Of a stretch of DNA of 16,972 bases, positions 7,671 through 13,051 are shown piece by piece (position 1 is the stretch's first letter; every line of letters starts with the position of its first letter). The DNA is from DASVWH01 sp036389715 (GTDB taxonomy: Bacteria; Acidobacteriota; Blastocatellia; Pyrinomonadales; Pyrinomonadaceae). The DNA is taken from NCBI GenBank assembly GCA_036389715.1, contig DASVWH010000018.1:1-16972 (forward strand). The letters run 5' to 3'. The position numbers were made by a program, and so were the translations under genes. The notes below the pieces were generated by a model. That model was given only the letters and a program-made list of their open reading frames with translations, was not told the DNA's origin and made no database searches.

Positions 7671-8153
7671 TTATACACAGAGCGCCGCTGCGATGTGGCG
7701 CGAGCTGACCTGCGCCTTCAATTCTTCAAACGCGCTCTGCCATGCACGCTCGAACCAGCGCCGGGCCTCGCGCCACTGCACCGTCTCGCCCCAGCCCGAA
7801 TGCATCAGGTGAACGCCGGTGCGGGCAATCACGCCGTCCGAGCAGGGAACGAAGAAGACGACGACGTGAGTGAGCGGGTCGGCCTCGTTCATCAAATGCT
7901 TGAACTGGCGCGGCCCCTTCCACTCGAAGGAGAGAAATTCACAGGGCTCGATGGCTATCACCTTGCAGCCGATGGTGCTGTTGTTCTCACCCCGGCCCGG
8001 CTCCCAAAAGAGTTCGTACCTGCCCCCGGCCACCGGCTCGACCTCCGCCAGCGGCGCGAGCCAGGACTGGATGAACTCGCCGACCGTGAACATCTCGAAG
8101 GCCAGGCCCGGCGCACAATCGAGCCGCGTCGAACAATGGATTATCCTGTCCAT
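7671..8153 (-). CDS. SRPBCC (AHSA1/START-like) domain protein
   Basis: 160 residues covering one START-like fold: N-terminal strand and helix with the interface motif CAPGLAFEMFTVGEFIQSWL, then GGRYELFW, IAIEPCEFLSFEWKG, VVVFFVP and the long C-terminal helix (EARRWFERAWQSAFEELK). AHSA1-like SRPBCC proteins have a hydrophobic ligand cavity; the ligand is unknown. Start ATG at 8153 with AGGAG seven bases upstream. It begins 14 bases after the VOC gene, so the pair is probably cotranscribed; such pairing of SRPBCC and glyoxalase-fold genes is common. Confidence 0.85.
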   Translation of the reverse strand: MDRIIHCSTRLDCAPGLAFEMFTVGEFIQSWLAPLAEVEPVAGGRYELFWEPGRGENNSTIGCKVIAIEPCEFLSFEWKGPRQFKHLMNEADPLTHVVVFFVPCSDGVIARTGVHLMHSGWGETVQWREARRWFERAWQSAFEELKAQVSSRHIAAALCV

Positions 8154-8167
8154 CCGGCTGCTCCTTA

Positions 8168-8584
8168 TTAAGCGGACTTCTCCGTCGGGGCGGTCTCTGC
8201 GGCCACCTCCTGGACCACTGAAAACTTGTTGCCGTAAAGGTCCTCGAAGACGGCTTCGATGCCCCAGGGCTGTTGCTGCGGCGGGCTGACGAACTTGATG
8301 CCGCGCGCGCTGAAGGTTTCGTAGGTCCGGTGGCAGTCGTTCGTATAAAAAGCCCAGGTCGGCATCCGCCCCACCTGGTCCGTCAGGTTCATCCCGAAGC
8401 CGTCGGCCTGCATCAGAAAGATTTGCAGCTCTTTCTGCTCGCTGGTCGTGACCGTCAGCCAGCGATTGCCCTCCCCGAAGACCATGTCGTCCATCTTTTC
8501 GAGGCCCAGCTTTTCCGTGTAGAACTGAAGCGCCTCATCCTGATCGCGCACCGGGATGGTGACGACGGCGAGTCTGGTAAGCAT
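8168..8584 (-). CDS. VOC (glyoxalase/bleomycin-resistance fold) protein
   Basis: 138 residues with the two beta-alpha-beta-beta-beta modules of the vicinal oxygen chelate fold: LAVVTIPVRDQDEALQFYTEKLGL (first), WAFYTNDCHRTYETFSARGIKF (second), and the final EDLYGNKFSVVQE. Metal-ligand positions look only partly filled, so it may bind or sequester a ligand rather than be a glyoxalase. Start ATG at 8584 with GGAGG nine bases upstream. First gene of a two-gene unit with the SRPBCC gene. Confidence 0.87.
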   Translation of the reverse strand: MLTRLAVVTIPVRDQDEALQFYTEKLGLEKMDDMVFGEGNRWLTVTTSEQKELQIFLMQADGFGMNLTDQVGRMPTWAFYTNDCHRTYETFSARGIKFVSPPQQQPWGIEAVFEDLYGNKFSVVQEVAAETAPTEKSA

Positions 8585-8615
8585 CTGTTCGATCCTCCGT
8601 TGAAAATTTAAAGAC

Positions 8616-8650
8616 GGGTAAAAGGCCAGGGAAATTCAGGGCTTTTACCC
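8616..8650 (-). terminator. Intrinsic terminator of the SnoaL/DUF4440-like gene
   Basis: GGGTAAAAG (8616-8624) pairs with CTTTTACCC (8642-8650). Read leftward, the stem begins 13 bases after the stop codon at 8664 and is followed by GTCTTTAAATTTT. Confidence 0.6.
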
Positions 8651-8663
8651 TTGGACCGGGCGC

Positions 8664-9155
8664 TCACTTCCCGCCCGGATTCATTGATTCGTGGCCGTGC
8701 ACGAGCCGCCAGGTGTTGCCCTGTTTGTTGTAAACGGCCGTGACCTTCGCCGTGTAGTTCATGGGCTGGCCGCTCATCGTGACGGAGACGGAGCTGTTAT
8801 AGGTCAGGATGGCCGTGTCGCCGTAAACCTGAACGCGCGGGTTATACATCTGGAAATCATTGAACTTGAATGTTTCCATGTATTGATCGAACTTGGGCAG
8901 GAAATTGATCTTCGGGTCGGTTTCGAGGTAGGGACTCATCGGGCCGAAATAGGTGGCGTCATCGGCCATCGAATCGGCGATATATGCTTTGTCCTTGCGC
9001 TGCCAGGCCTCGAATGTGGCTTTCTCGCGGGCGATGACCTGCGCGGCGATGGCCGCTTGCGGCTGGGTCTGGGCGGAGGTCCGGGTGACTGTGAAAAGGC
9101 TGAAGACACCGGCAACTACGGAAAGAACGACGATCAAGCTCAAATGCTTTTTCAT
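8664..9155 (-). CDS. Secreted SnoaL/NTF2-like (DUF4440-type) protein
   Basis: 163 residues with a signal peptide (MKKHLSLIVVLSVVAGVFSLF... ending SAQ-TQ) followed by one NTF2-like cone: helix REKATFEAWQRKDKAYIADSM, the turn ADDATYFGP, then strands YNPRVQVYGDTAILTYNSSV, TAKVTAVYNKQGNTWRLVHGHES. The terminal WRLVHGHES resembles the W+.vH.H.S of DUF4440/SnoaL-like proteins. Exported; ligand or enzymatic role unknown. Start ATG at 9155 with AAGGAG six bases upstream. Monocistronic by its surroundings. Confidence 0.82.
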   Translation of the reverse strand: MKKHLSLIVVLSVVAGVFSLFTVTRTSAQTQPQAAIAAQVIAREKATFEAWQRKDKAYIADSMADDATYFGPMSPYLETDPKINFLPKFDQYMETFKFNDFQMYNPRVQVYGDTAILTYNSSVSVTMSGQPMNYTAKVTAVYNKQGNTWRLVHGHESMNPGGK

Positions 9156-9479
9156 ACTCTTCTCCTTCTTAGCTCTGTGTGTCCGGTGTGCGTCCGAAGA
9201 ACTACGAACGGCACACTAATCCTTGCGAGGCGAGAATTCCCGCTCCCGAAACGACGACGGGAGCCGGAGAAGTTCAGCCGCTGCTGAACTCCGAAGCGAG
9301 GGTTGTAGCTGCGAGGGTAACTGCTAAGAGCGCCGGGCCGATGCCGGGGCTTCGCATAAACAAGAAAGGTGAGCTTCGGACCCCGGCGAACCTCACCTTT
9401 CAAACCAATCACGGACATGCTCCCTGACATCTTCAGGGAAGGGCCTCAATTGTGTTCCTTCTGTTAATTCATTCGGCTC
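9156..9479. other. Hairpin-rich intergenic region at the edge of the accessory module
   Basis: 324 bases with no convincing gene. It holds four hairpins in a row: GCTCCCG 9242-9248 with CGGGAGC 9258-9264; AGTTCAGC 9271-9278 with GCTGAACT 9283-9290; the terminator at 9364-9401; and CCCTGA 9422-9427 with TCAGGG 9433-9438. Short open frames cross it on both strands but have no coding character. Confidence 0.55.
9364..9401 (-). terminator. Intrinsic terminator at the end of the leftward accessory operon
   Basis: GAAAGGTGAG (9364-9373) pairs with CTCACCTTTC (9392-9401). Past a C-C mismatch, TTCG/CGAA add four pairs. Read leftward it is followed by TTGTTTATG. It lies about 80 bases after the stop of the 174-aa HTH gene. 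Confidence 0.6.
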
Positions 9480-10004
9480 TTAATGCGTGGCGAGCCATTC
9501 GCTGAAAATCTCGGACTCTTCCTGCTTACCGCTCCAGCGCGCGCGATTCTTGCCCGTCAGGGCCAGAACCATCGCCTGGTGCTGCCCGGCGCGGTCGCCG
9601 AGCCGCTCGAAATAGTTGAAGAGACGATCAATCTTCTGCACGGATTCGCGTGCGGCTTCCACCGTCTTGAAAGACAGCACGTTGCGGAAGAAGCGTGAGT
9701 AGATGTTCTGCTCGCGCGCCGTCGTCGTGTAGAGATCGAAATAGCCTGTAATCAACCCCGCGCCCTGCAAGACCTGTGCGACGTAGGATGGACGCGCCGC
9801 GACCCTGCGGACGATCTGTGCGATGTCGGTCATGCCGCCCTCGTAAAGCGCGACGATCTGCTCCTTCTTCGAGCGCTGCTCGACGCTGGCCGGAGTCTCT
9901 TGCGTCTTCGCCCGCGCCTGTCCTCCCGCGGCGGGCTCTTCGGCATACTCCAACTCCATCGTCAGGGGCTGCGCATGAATCTCAAACAATTCCTCGGTTG
10001 TCAT
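9480..10004 (-). CDS. HTH protein of unknown function, last gene of the Rad52 operon
   Basis: 174 residues. An acidic, flexible N-terminus (1-43) precedes a helix-turn-helix-like stretch at about 46-85 (KKEQIVALYEGGMTDIAQIV, then RPSYVAQVLQGAGL) of the type that reads DNA in ParB-like or transposase-like HTHs. The rest (about 86-174) is helical, with YSRFFRNVLSFKTVEAARES, VQKIDRLFNYFERLGDRAG and a conserved-looking NRARWSGKQEESEIFSEWL end. I do not recognise the C-terminal domain. Start ATG at 10004, with GGGAGG about 12 bases and AGGG about three bases upstream. It follows the SWIM-Rad52 gene after a terminator-like hairpin, so it may be expressed at a lower level or from its own promoter. 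Confidence 0.75.
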   Translation of the reverse strand: MTTEELFEIHAQPLTMELEYAEEPAAGGQARAKTQETPASVEQRSKKEQIVALYEGGMTDIAQIVRRVAARPSYVAQVLQGAGLITGYFDLYTTTAREQNIYSRFFRNVLSFKTVEAARESVQKIDRLFNYFERLGDRAGQHQAMVLALTGKNRARWSGKQEESEIFSEWLATH

Positions 10005-10020
10005 TTCCCTGTACCTCCCG

Positions 10021-10041
10021 AAAAGCAGAGCCGCGGGCTCT
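10021..10041 (-). terminator. Terminator-like hairpin after the SWIM-Rad52 gene
   Basis: AGAGCC (10027-10032) pairs with GGCTCT (10036-10041) around a GCG loop. Read leftward it is followed by GCTTTTCGG. The T run is short, so partial read-through into the 174-aa HTH gene is likely. A second stem, CGGCAG 10047-10052 with CTGCCG 10067-10072, lies just before it. Confidence 0.45.
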
Positions 10042-10102
10042 TTGAGCGGCAGTCTCTTTGCTTTTGCTGCCGACCGTTCAAGAGCCCTGCCGCTCGCCTT
10101 CC

Positions 10103-11365
10103 TTAGCTCGCGCGGCGCATCCCCGAAGCCGCTTCCTGTTGCAGACCCTTGAGGTGGTCAATGAAGCTCGACGCGGCGCGCTTTGAGAGTTCGTCCGTCT
10201 TGCAGCGCAGGACGTTCTGGCACTCTTCCTCGACATCGACGCCGGCCTCGCGCGCCAGGGCGCGAATCATGCCGAGCTGCTTCGGCGTGATGAGGTCGGC
10301 CATTGACTTGGCGAGCGGGTCGCGCGGGAACTGTCCCTGGGCGGCCGTGCCTTCCTTCTCGATGACCTCGGTCTCGCGCTGGTAAAGCTCGCGCGCGATG
10401 CCGAACTTGACGGCGGCACGCTTCAATGCGTCGTGCTCGGCCTTCTTGATGCCCATCTCGCTCTCGGCCGTGCCGGTCCCGACGCCCTCGCGCGTCACAC
10501 CGTCAATCGTGATGGCACAGGTGACGGCCACCATGTCGCCGATCTGGACGACGTTGCGCACGGAGTGAGACCAGGTCGGGGTGACGCGGTCGAGGATGTC
10601 CGCGACGGCGTGCCACTCGACGTACTCGACCATGTGCGTGTTGCCCTGGCGGTCTGTCCAACCCTCGCGCGACTTGATCGTGGAGGGGTCGAACTGCTGG
10701 CGCAGGGCGCGCAGCGTGTTGGTAAAGGCCAGCGGGACGACCGGAGCGGTCGGCTCTGCTGCTTCCAGCGCCAGCTCACGGGCTTCGTCGGCCTGCGGCG
10801 CTGTGGCGATTGCTGTTTTCTCTTGTCTTTTCATCTCTTGCTCCTCTATCTCTGTGTGTTTCGCGAGCGGGCGAAGATTGGAGACTCTTTCCGTAAGCTC
10901 TACGGGCTCGGCCTCTTGGGCTTCGTCCTGCTCCCGTTCGGAGCGTGCGGCCTGTGCTTCGGCCTTGACGGCCGGAGCGGTCTCACGCTTCTCGGATGCG
11001 TTTGCGTTTGTGTTGGGCGTTGCTGCTACAGCGCCAGCCTCCGCGCTCGCCTGGGCGGGCTTTTCCGGCTGCGCTTTGGTGACCGCTTCTGAATTTTTGG
11101 CCAGAAGCGAATGCTTGACCGCGAGAATGTGCTCGCAGCGAAAGGCGGCCTCTTCGGCGGCGTGCTCTTCATATTCGAGGCAAGAGCAGCGCACTTTTCC
11201 GGCGTCGTCGCGCCAGACCTCATAGCTGGCCGTGCGCCCGCGCAGCGAAGGCGTGGCGACGCGAAAACGGTCGCCTTCGCGGGTCACCAGACCCATTGCG
11301 GCGATGCCCTGCGCGCGCTTGTCGCGCATGATGGCTTTTCTGTCGGTTGCTACTTGTGCTGACAT
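10103..11365 (-). CDS. SWIM zinc finger fused to Rad52-family annealase
   Basis: 420 residues from the ATG at 11365 (GGAGG 11 bases upstream; it starts 25 bases after the previous stop). The N-terminal domain has a SWIM zinc finger: C60-x-C62-x14-C77-x-H79, preceded by strands YEVWRDDAGKVRC. Residues 90-208 are an Ala/Glu/Gln-rich linker. Residues about 213-330 form a Rad52/Rad22-like core (LRALRQQFDPSTIKSREGW, HMVEYVEWHAVADILDRVTP, then GTGTAESEMGIKKAEHDALKRAAVKFGIARELY), which binds single strands and anneals them. A helical C-terminal domain (360-408, TPKQLGMIRALAREAGV) follows. An earlier ATG at 11428 would overlap the preceding gene. SWIM domains elsewhere partner recombination proteins (Shu2/SWS1), so the fusion makes functional sense. 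Confidence 0.85.
   Translation of the reverse strand: MSAQVATDRKAIMRDKRAQGIAAMGLVTREGDRFRVATPSLRGRTASYEVWRDDAGKVRCSCLEYEEHAAEEAAFRCEHILAVKHSLLAKNSEAVTKAQPEKPAQASAEAGAVAATPNTNANASEKRETAPAVKAEAQAARSEREQDEAQEAEPVELTERVSNLRPLAKHTEIEEQEMKRQEKTAIATAPQADEARELALEAAEPTAPVVPLAFTNTLRALRQQFDPSTIKSREGWTDRQGNTHMVEYVEWHAVADILDRVTPTWSHSVRNVVQIGDMVAVTCAITIDGVTREGVGTGTAESEMGIKKAEHDALKRAAVKFGIARELYQRETEVIEKEGTAAQGQFPRDPLAKSMADLITPKQLGMIRALAREAGVDVEEECQNVLRCKTDELSKRAASSFIDHLKGLQQEAASGMRRAS
10832..10847 (-). promoter_or_regulatory. Internal ribosome binding site and start inside the SWIM-Rad52 gene
   Basis: On the minus strand AGAGGAG (10847-10841) lies six bases before an in-frame ATG (10834-10832), codon 178. 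This is a better Shine-Dalgarno than that of the full gene. Initiation here would give a 243-residue product with only the Rad52 core and C-terminal domain, about the size of stand-alone phage Rad52-like annealases. Confidence 0.5.
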
Positions 11366-11390
11366 GGCTCTCTTGTCCTCCAAAATCTTT

Positions 11391-11579
11391 TCAGGCCGCG
11401 CGTTCGGCGGGAATTTCGTTGACGGCATAGGGCTGCGTCGCTGTTGACTGCGCCTGGTTGCGCTCGGTCAGACGCTGCTCCAGGCGGGCGAGGCGCGCTT
11501 CCAACTCTTCCACGCGCTGGCCCTGGCGATGCACCGTCTTGAACAAACTGTCGAATGTTTCCCAGATATAATCACTCAC
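11391..11579 (-). CDS. Small coiled-coil protein, first gene of the Rad52 operon
   Basis: 62 residues from a GTG at 11579 with GGAAG seven bases upstream. Residues 1-18 (MSDYIWETFDSLFKTVHR) are amphipathic; residues 20-40 (GQRVEELEARLARLEQRLTE) have clear leucine heptads; the tail is polar. No family recognised. It could be an oligomerising accessory factor for the annealase encoded 25 bases downstream. Confidence 0.65.
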   Translation of the reverse strand: MSDYIWETFDSLFKTVHRQGQRVEELEARLARLEQRLTERNQAQSTATQPYAVNEIPAERAA

Positions 11580-11624
11580 GTCGCTTCTTCCTTTTTCGGT
11601 ATTTCGACAGGCTGCCTATTCAGT

Positions 11625-11644
11625 CTGTTTCATACGTGAAACAG
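11625..11644. promoter_or_regulatory. Candidate repressor operator (8+8 bp palindrome)
   Basis: CTGTTTCATACGTGAAACAG: eight perfectly paired bases on each side of TACG. It overlaps the -10 box edge and predicted start point of the leftward promoter, where a bound XRE repressor would block transcription of the Rad52 operon. The XRE gene starts 140 bases away. Confidence 0.6.
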
Positions 11645-11671
11645 TGTACCACGGAAATCGGTCTGTTGCAA
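11643..11671 (-). promoter_or_regulatory. Predicted promoter of the leftward Rad52 operon
   Basis: TTGCAA (11671-11666), exactly 17 bases, TACACT (11648-11643) on the minus strand. Predicted start near 11636, inside the palindrome; leader about 57 bases. Confidence 0.6.
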
Positions 11672-11686
11672 GTATAAAACAAAGTC

Positions 11687-11715
11687 TTGCATCTAAAATT
11701 TTCCTGTGGTATGTT
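11687..11715 (+). promoter_or_regulatory. Predicted promoter of the XRE gene
   Basis: TTGCAT (11687-11692), 17 bases, TATGTT (11710-11715). Predicted start near 11722, leader about 60 bases. Its -35 box lies 15 bases from that of the divergent leftward promoter, so the two are back to back. CTTGC here and GCAAG at 11668-11672 also form a short inverted repeat. Confidence 0.5.
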
Positions 11716-11781
11716 CGGGACTGAAAAGGGCGGACTCTGTCGCCGCGGGGTGGTGGTGTCGAGCCGGAAGGAGGCCAAATT

Positions 11782-12201
11782 ATGGCGCAAACTGCTGAAA
11801 ATTTAGTCAATACGGGCGAGCTTGGGCGGGCGATTCGCCGCAAGCGCGAGGAGCAGGGCCTGAGCCTGCGCGACGTTGCCGATGAGACGGGCGTTTCGGC
11901 GTCCACGCTCTCGCGGATCGAGAACGGGACGGGCAAGCCCGACGCCGACAACATCGCGCGCTTGACCACGTGGCTCAACGTCCCGATGGAGCGCATCATG
12001 GGCGGGCGTCCTGCGAGCGACGAGGCGGCCAAGGCGGTCGTCTATTTCCCGCAGGAGAGCACGCCCGAGATCGTCGAGGCGCACTTGAGAGCCGACCGCA
12101 ACCTGACGCCGGAGACGGCCAAGGCGCTCTCGGAGCTGTTCCGCGTCGCCTACTCGCAGTTCAGCCATCCGGGCGAAGAGACGCGCAAGCGCAGGCGTTA
12201 A
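11782..12201 (+). CDS. XRE-family transcriptional repressor
   Basis: 139 residues. A lambda-repressor-like HTH spans about 13-72 (LGRAIRRKREEQGLSLRDVA, recognition helix SASTLSRIENG, then IARLTTWLNVPMERIM). Residues 73-139 form a small helical C-terminal region (TPEIVEAHLRADRNLTPETA, LSELFRVAYSQF) ending in a basic tail RKRRR. Start ATG at 11782 with GGAAGGAGG seven bases upstream, a strong site. Its place between a divergent operon with a palindromic operator and an ImmA/IrrE-family protease gene suggests a repressor removed by proteolysis, as with DdrO or ImmR. The size is close to DdrO (about 130 residues). Whether this one is cleaved is inference. Confidence 0.88.
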   Translation: MAQTAENLVNTGELGRAIRRKREEQGLSLRDVADETGVSASTLSRIENGTGKPDADNIARLTTWLNVPMERIMGGRPASDEAAKAVVYFPQESTPEIVEAHLRADRNLTPETAKALSELFRVAYSQFSHPGEETRKRRR

Positions 12202-12244
12202 ATGCCCTTCGTGCCGGGGGCGAGTGAAAGAGTCTGACAGGTCT

Positions 12245-12273
12245 TTGGACGAGACCAGTGGCCGCGTTGTAAT
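12245..12273 (+). promoter_or_regulatory. Predicted promoter of the ImmA/IrrE gene, embedded in the XRE terminator
   Basis: TTGGAC (12245-12250), 17 bases, TGTAAT (12268-12273). The -10 box falls in the apex and loop of the terminator hairpin at 12259-12288, and the predicted start (about 12280) lies in its right arm. RNA from this promoter would lack the left arm and so escape termination. Confidence 0.45.
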
Positions 12274-12293
12274 TGTGCAACGCGGCCATTTTT
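12259..12293 (+). terminator. Intrinsic terminator after the XRE gene
   Basis: TGGCCGCGTTG (12259-12269) pairs perfectly with CAACGCGGCCA (12278-12288), an 11-bp stem with an 8-base loop, followed by five T. It separates the XRE gene from the protease gene downstream. Confidence 0.85.
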
Positions 12294-12342
12294 GTGAGAA
12301 TGCTTGCCGTTGAGACCGAAAAGCGAAACAACGCGGAAGGCC

Positions 12343-13008
12343 ATGGGCCAGCAGGGAGGCGAGGAGCCCGTCCTGCCGCCGACATTCAAGGGGCGGCAGT
12401 ATGAGCTGCGCGCTCTGGGCCTGCGCGATTTCGCGGGCGTGCGTGCCGAAGAGGCGCTGGACCCCTTCGCGCTCGCGCAGTTCGCCAAGCTGATGGTCAT
12501 CAACTTCGACCAGATTCAGGGCCTCTCCAGGGAGACGCGCGAGCACCTGCTCGGCGAAGGCGCGAGTGCATGGTCCGGCGGGACCTGCTCGCGGCCGCTC
12601 CCGAACGGCTGGCGGCTCGTCATCCTCAACCCGAAACACGGAGCGCAGCGCAACAACGCGACGCTGATGGAGGAAGTCTGCCACGTCTTTCTCGGGCACA
12701 AGGCGAACCGCCTGGCCATCGTCGCCGAGAACAAGCAGGGCAAGACGGTCGCCCGCGATTATAATGACGAGGACGAGGAGGCCGCTTATGCCGTCGGGGC
12801 CGCCGCGCTCGTCCCCTTCGCAGCGCTGCGCCGCTTCGTCCTCCGGGGCAAGACTTCCAGGGAGATCGCGCAGCACTTCAACGTCAGCCGCGAGCTGGTC
12901 GAATACCGCATGAAGGTCTCGCGCCTCTGGGAAGAATACAAGACGCGCCACGAGGAAGAGCTGCGACAACGCTGGAAGAACAGGCAGGCAGGTTGGATGA
13001 ATGACTAA
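12343..13008 (+). CDS. ImmA/IrrE-family metallopeptidase with altered zinc motif
   Basis: 221 residues from the ATG at 12343; the frame is open to a TTG at 12304, which is an alternative start. The core has the family pattern: strands around WRLVILNPKHG, the helix ATLMEEVCHVFLGH (107-119) where HEXXH is expected, and EDEEAAYAVGAAALVPF (143-159) matching the downstream Glu helix. The HEXXH reads E110-E111-V-C-H114: the catalytic Glu and second His are kept but the first His is Glu, with an extra His119. Residues 169-190 (KTSREIAQHFNVSRELVEYR) form an HTH typical of this family's C-terminus. Members cleave XRE repressors on a stress signal. The last residues are encoded within a tetranucleotide-like repeat. 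Confidence 0.83.
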   Translation: MGQQGGEEPVLPPTFKGRQYELRALGLRDFAGVRAEEALDPFALAQFAKLMVINFDQIQGLSRETREHLLGEGASAWSGGTCSRPLPNGWRLVILNPKHGAQRNNATLMEEVCHVFLGHKANRLAIVAENKQGKTVARDYNDEDEEAAYAVGAAALVPFAALRRFVLRGKTSREIAQHFNVSRELVEYRMKVSRLWEEYKTRHEEELRQRWKNRQAGWMND

Positions 13009-13045
13009 ATGGTTACATGAATCGATCATTGCATGATTAAATCCC
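12993..13045. repeat. Degenerate ATGA-type repeat before the primase gene
   Basis: The end of the protease gene and the gap after it read as degenerate four-base units: GGAT GAAT GACT AAAT, then similar units through GCAT GATT AAAT. The same style of sequence occurs on the far side of the primase gene. Confidence 0.4.
13008..13020. repeat. Left copy of a 13-bp inverted repeat flanking the primase gene
   Basis: AATGGTTACATGA here is the exact reverse complement of 14174-14186. It lies 31 bases before the primase start and begins at the last base of the protease stop codon. Confidence 0.6.
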
Positions 13046-13051
13046 TTTTCT

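Noticed and set aside
9152..9430. Short frames on both strands in the hairpin-rich gap
   Set aside because: Arg/Ser/Pro-rich with no ribosome site or domain, and overlapping the start of the SnoaL-like gene.
10044..10072. Third copy of the palindromic element (CTCTTTGCTTTTGC-like)
   Set aside because: Similarity is limited to short C/T-rich words; not enough to call it the same element.
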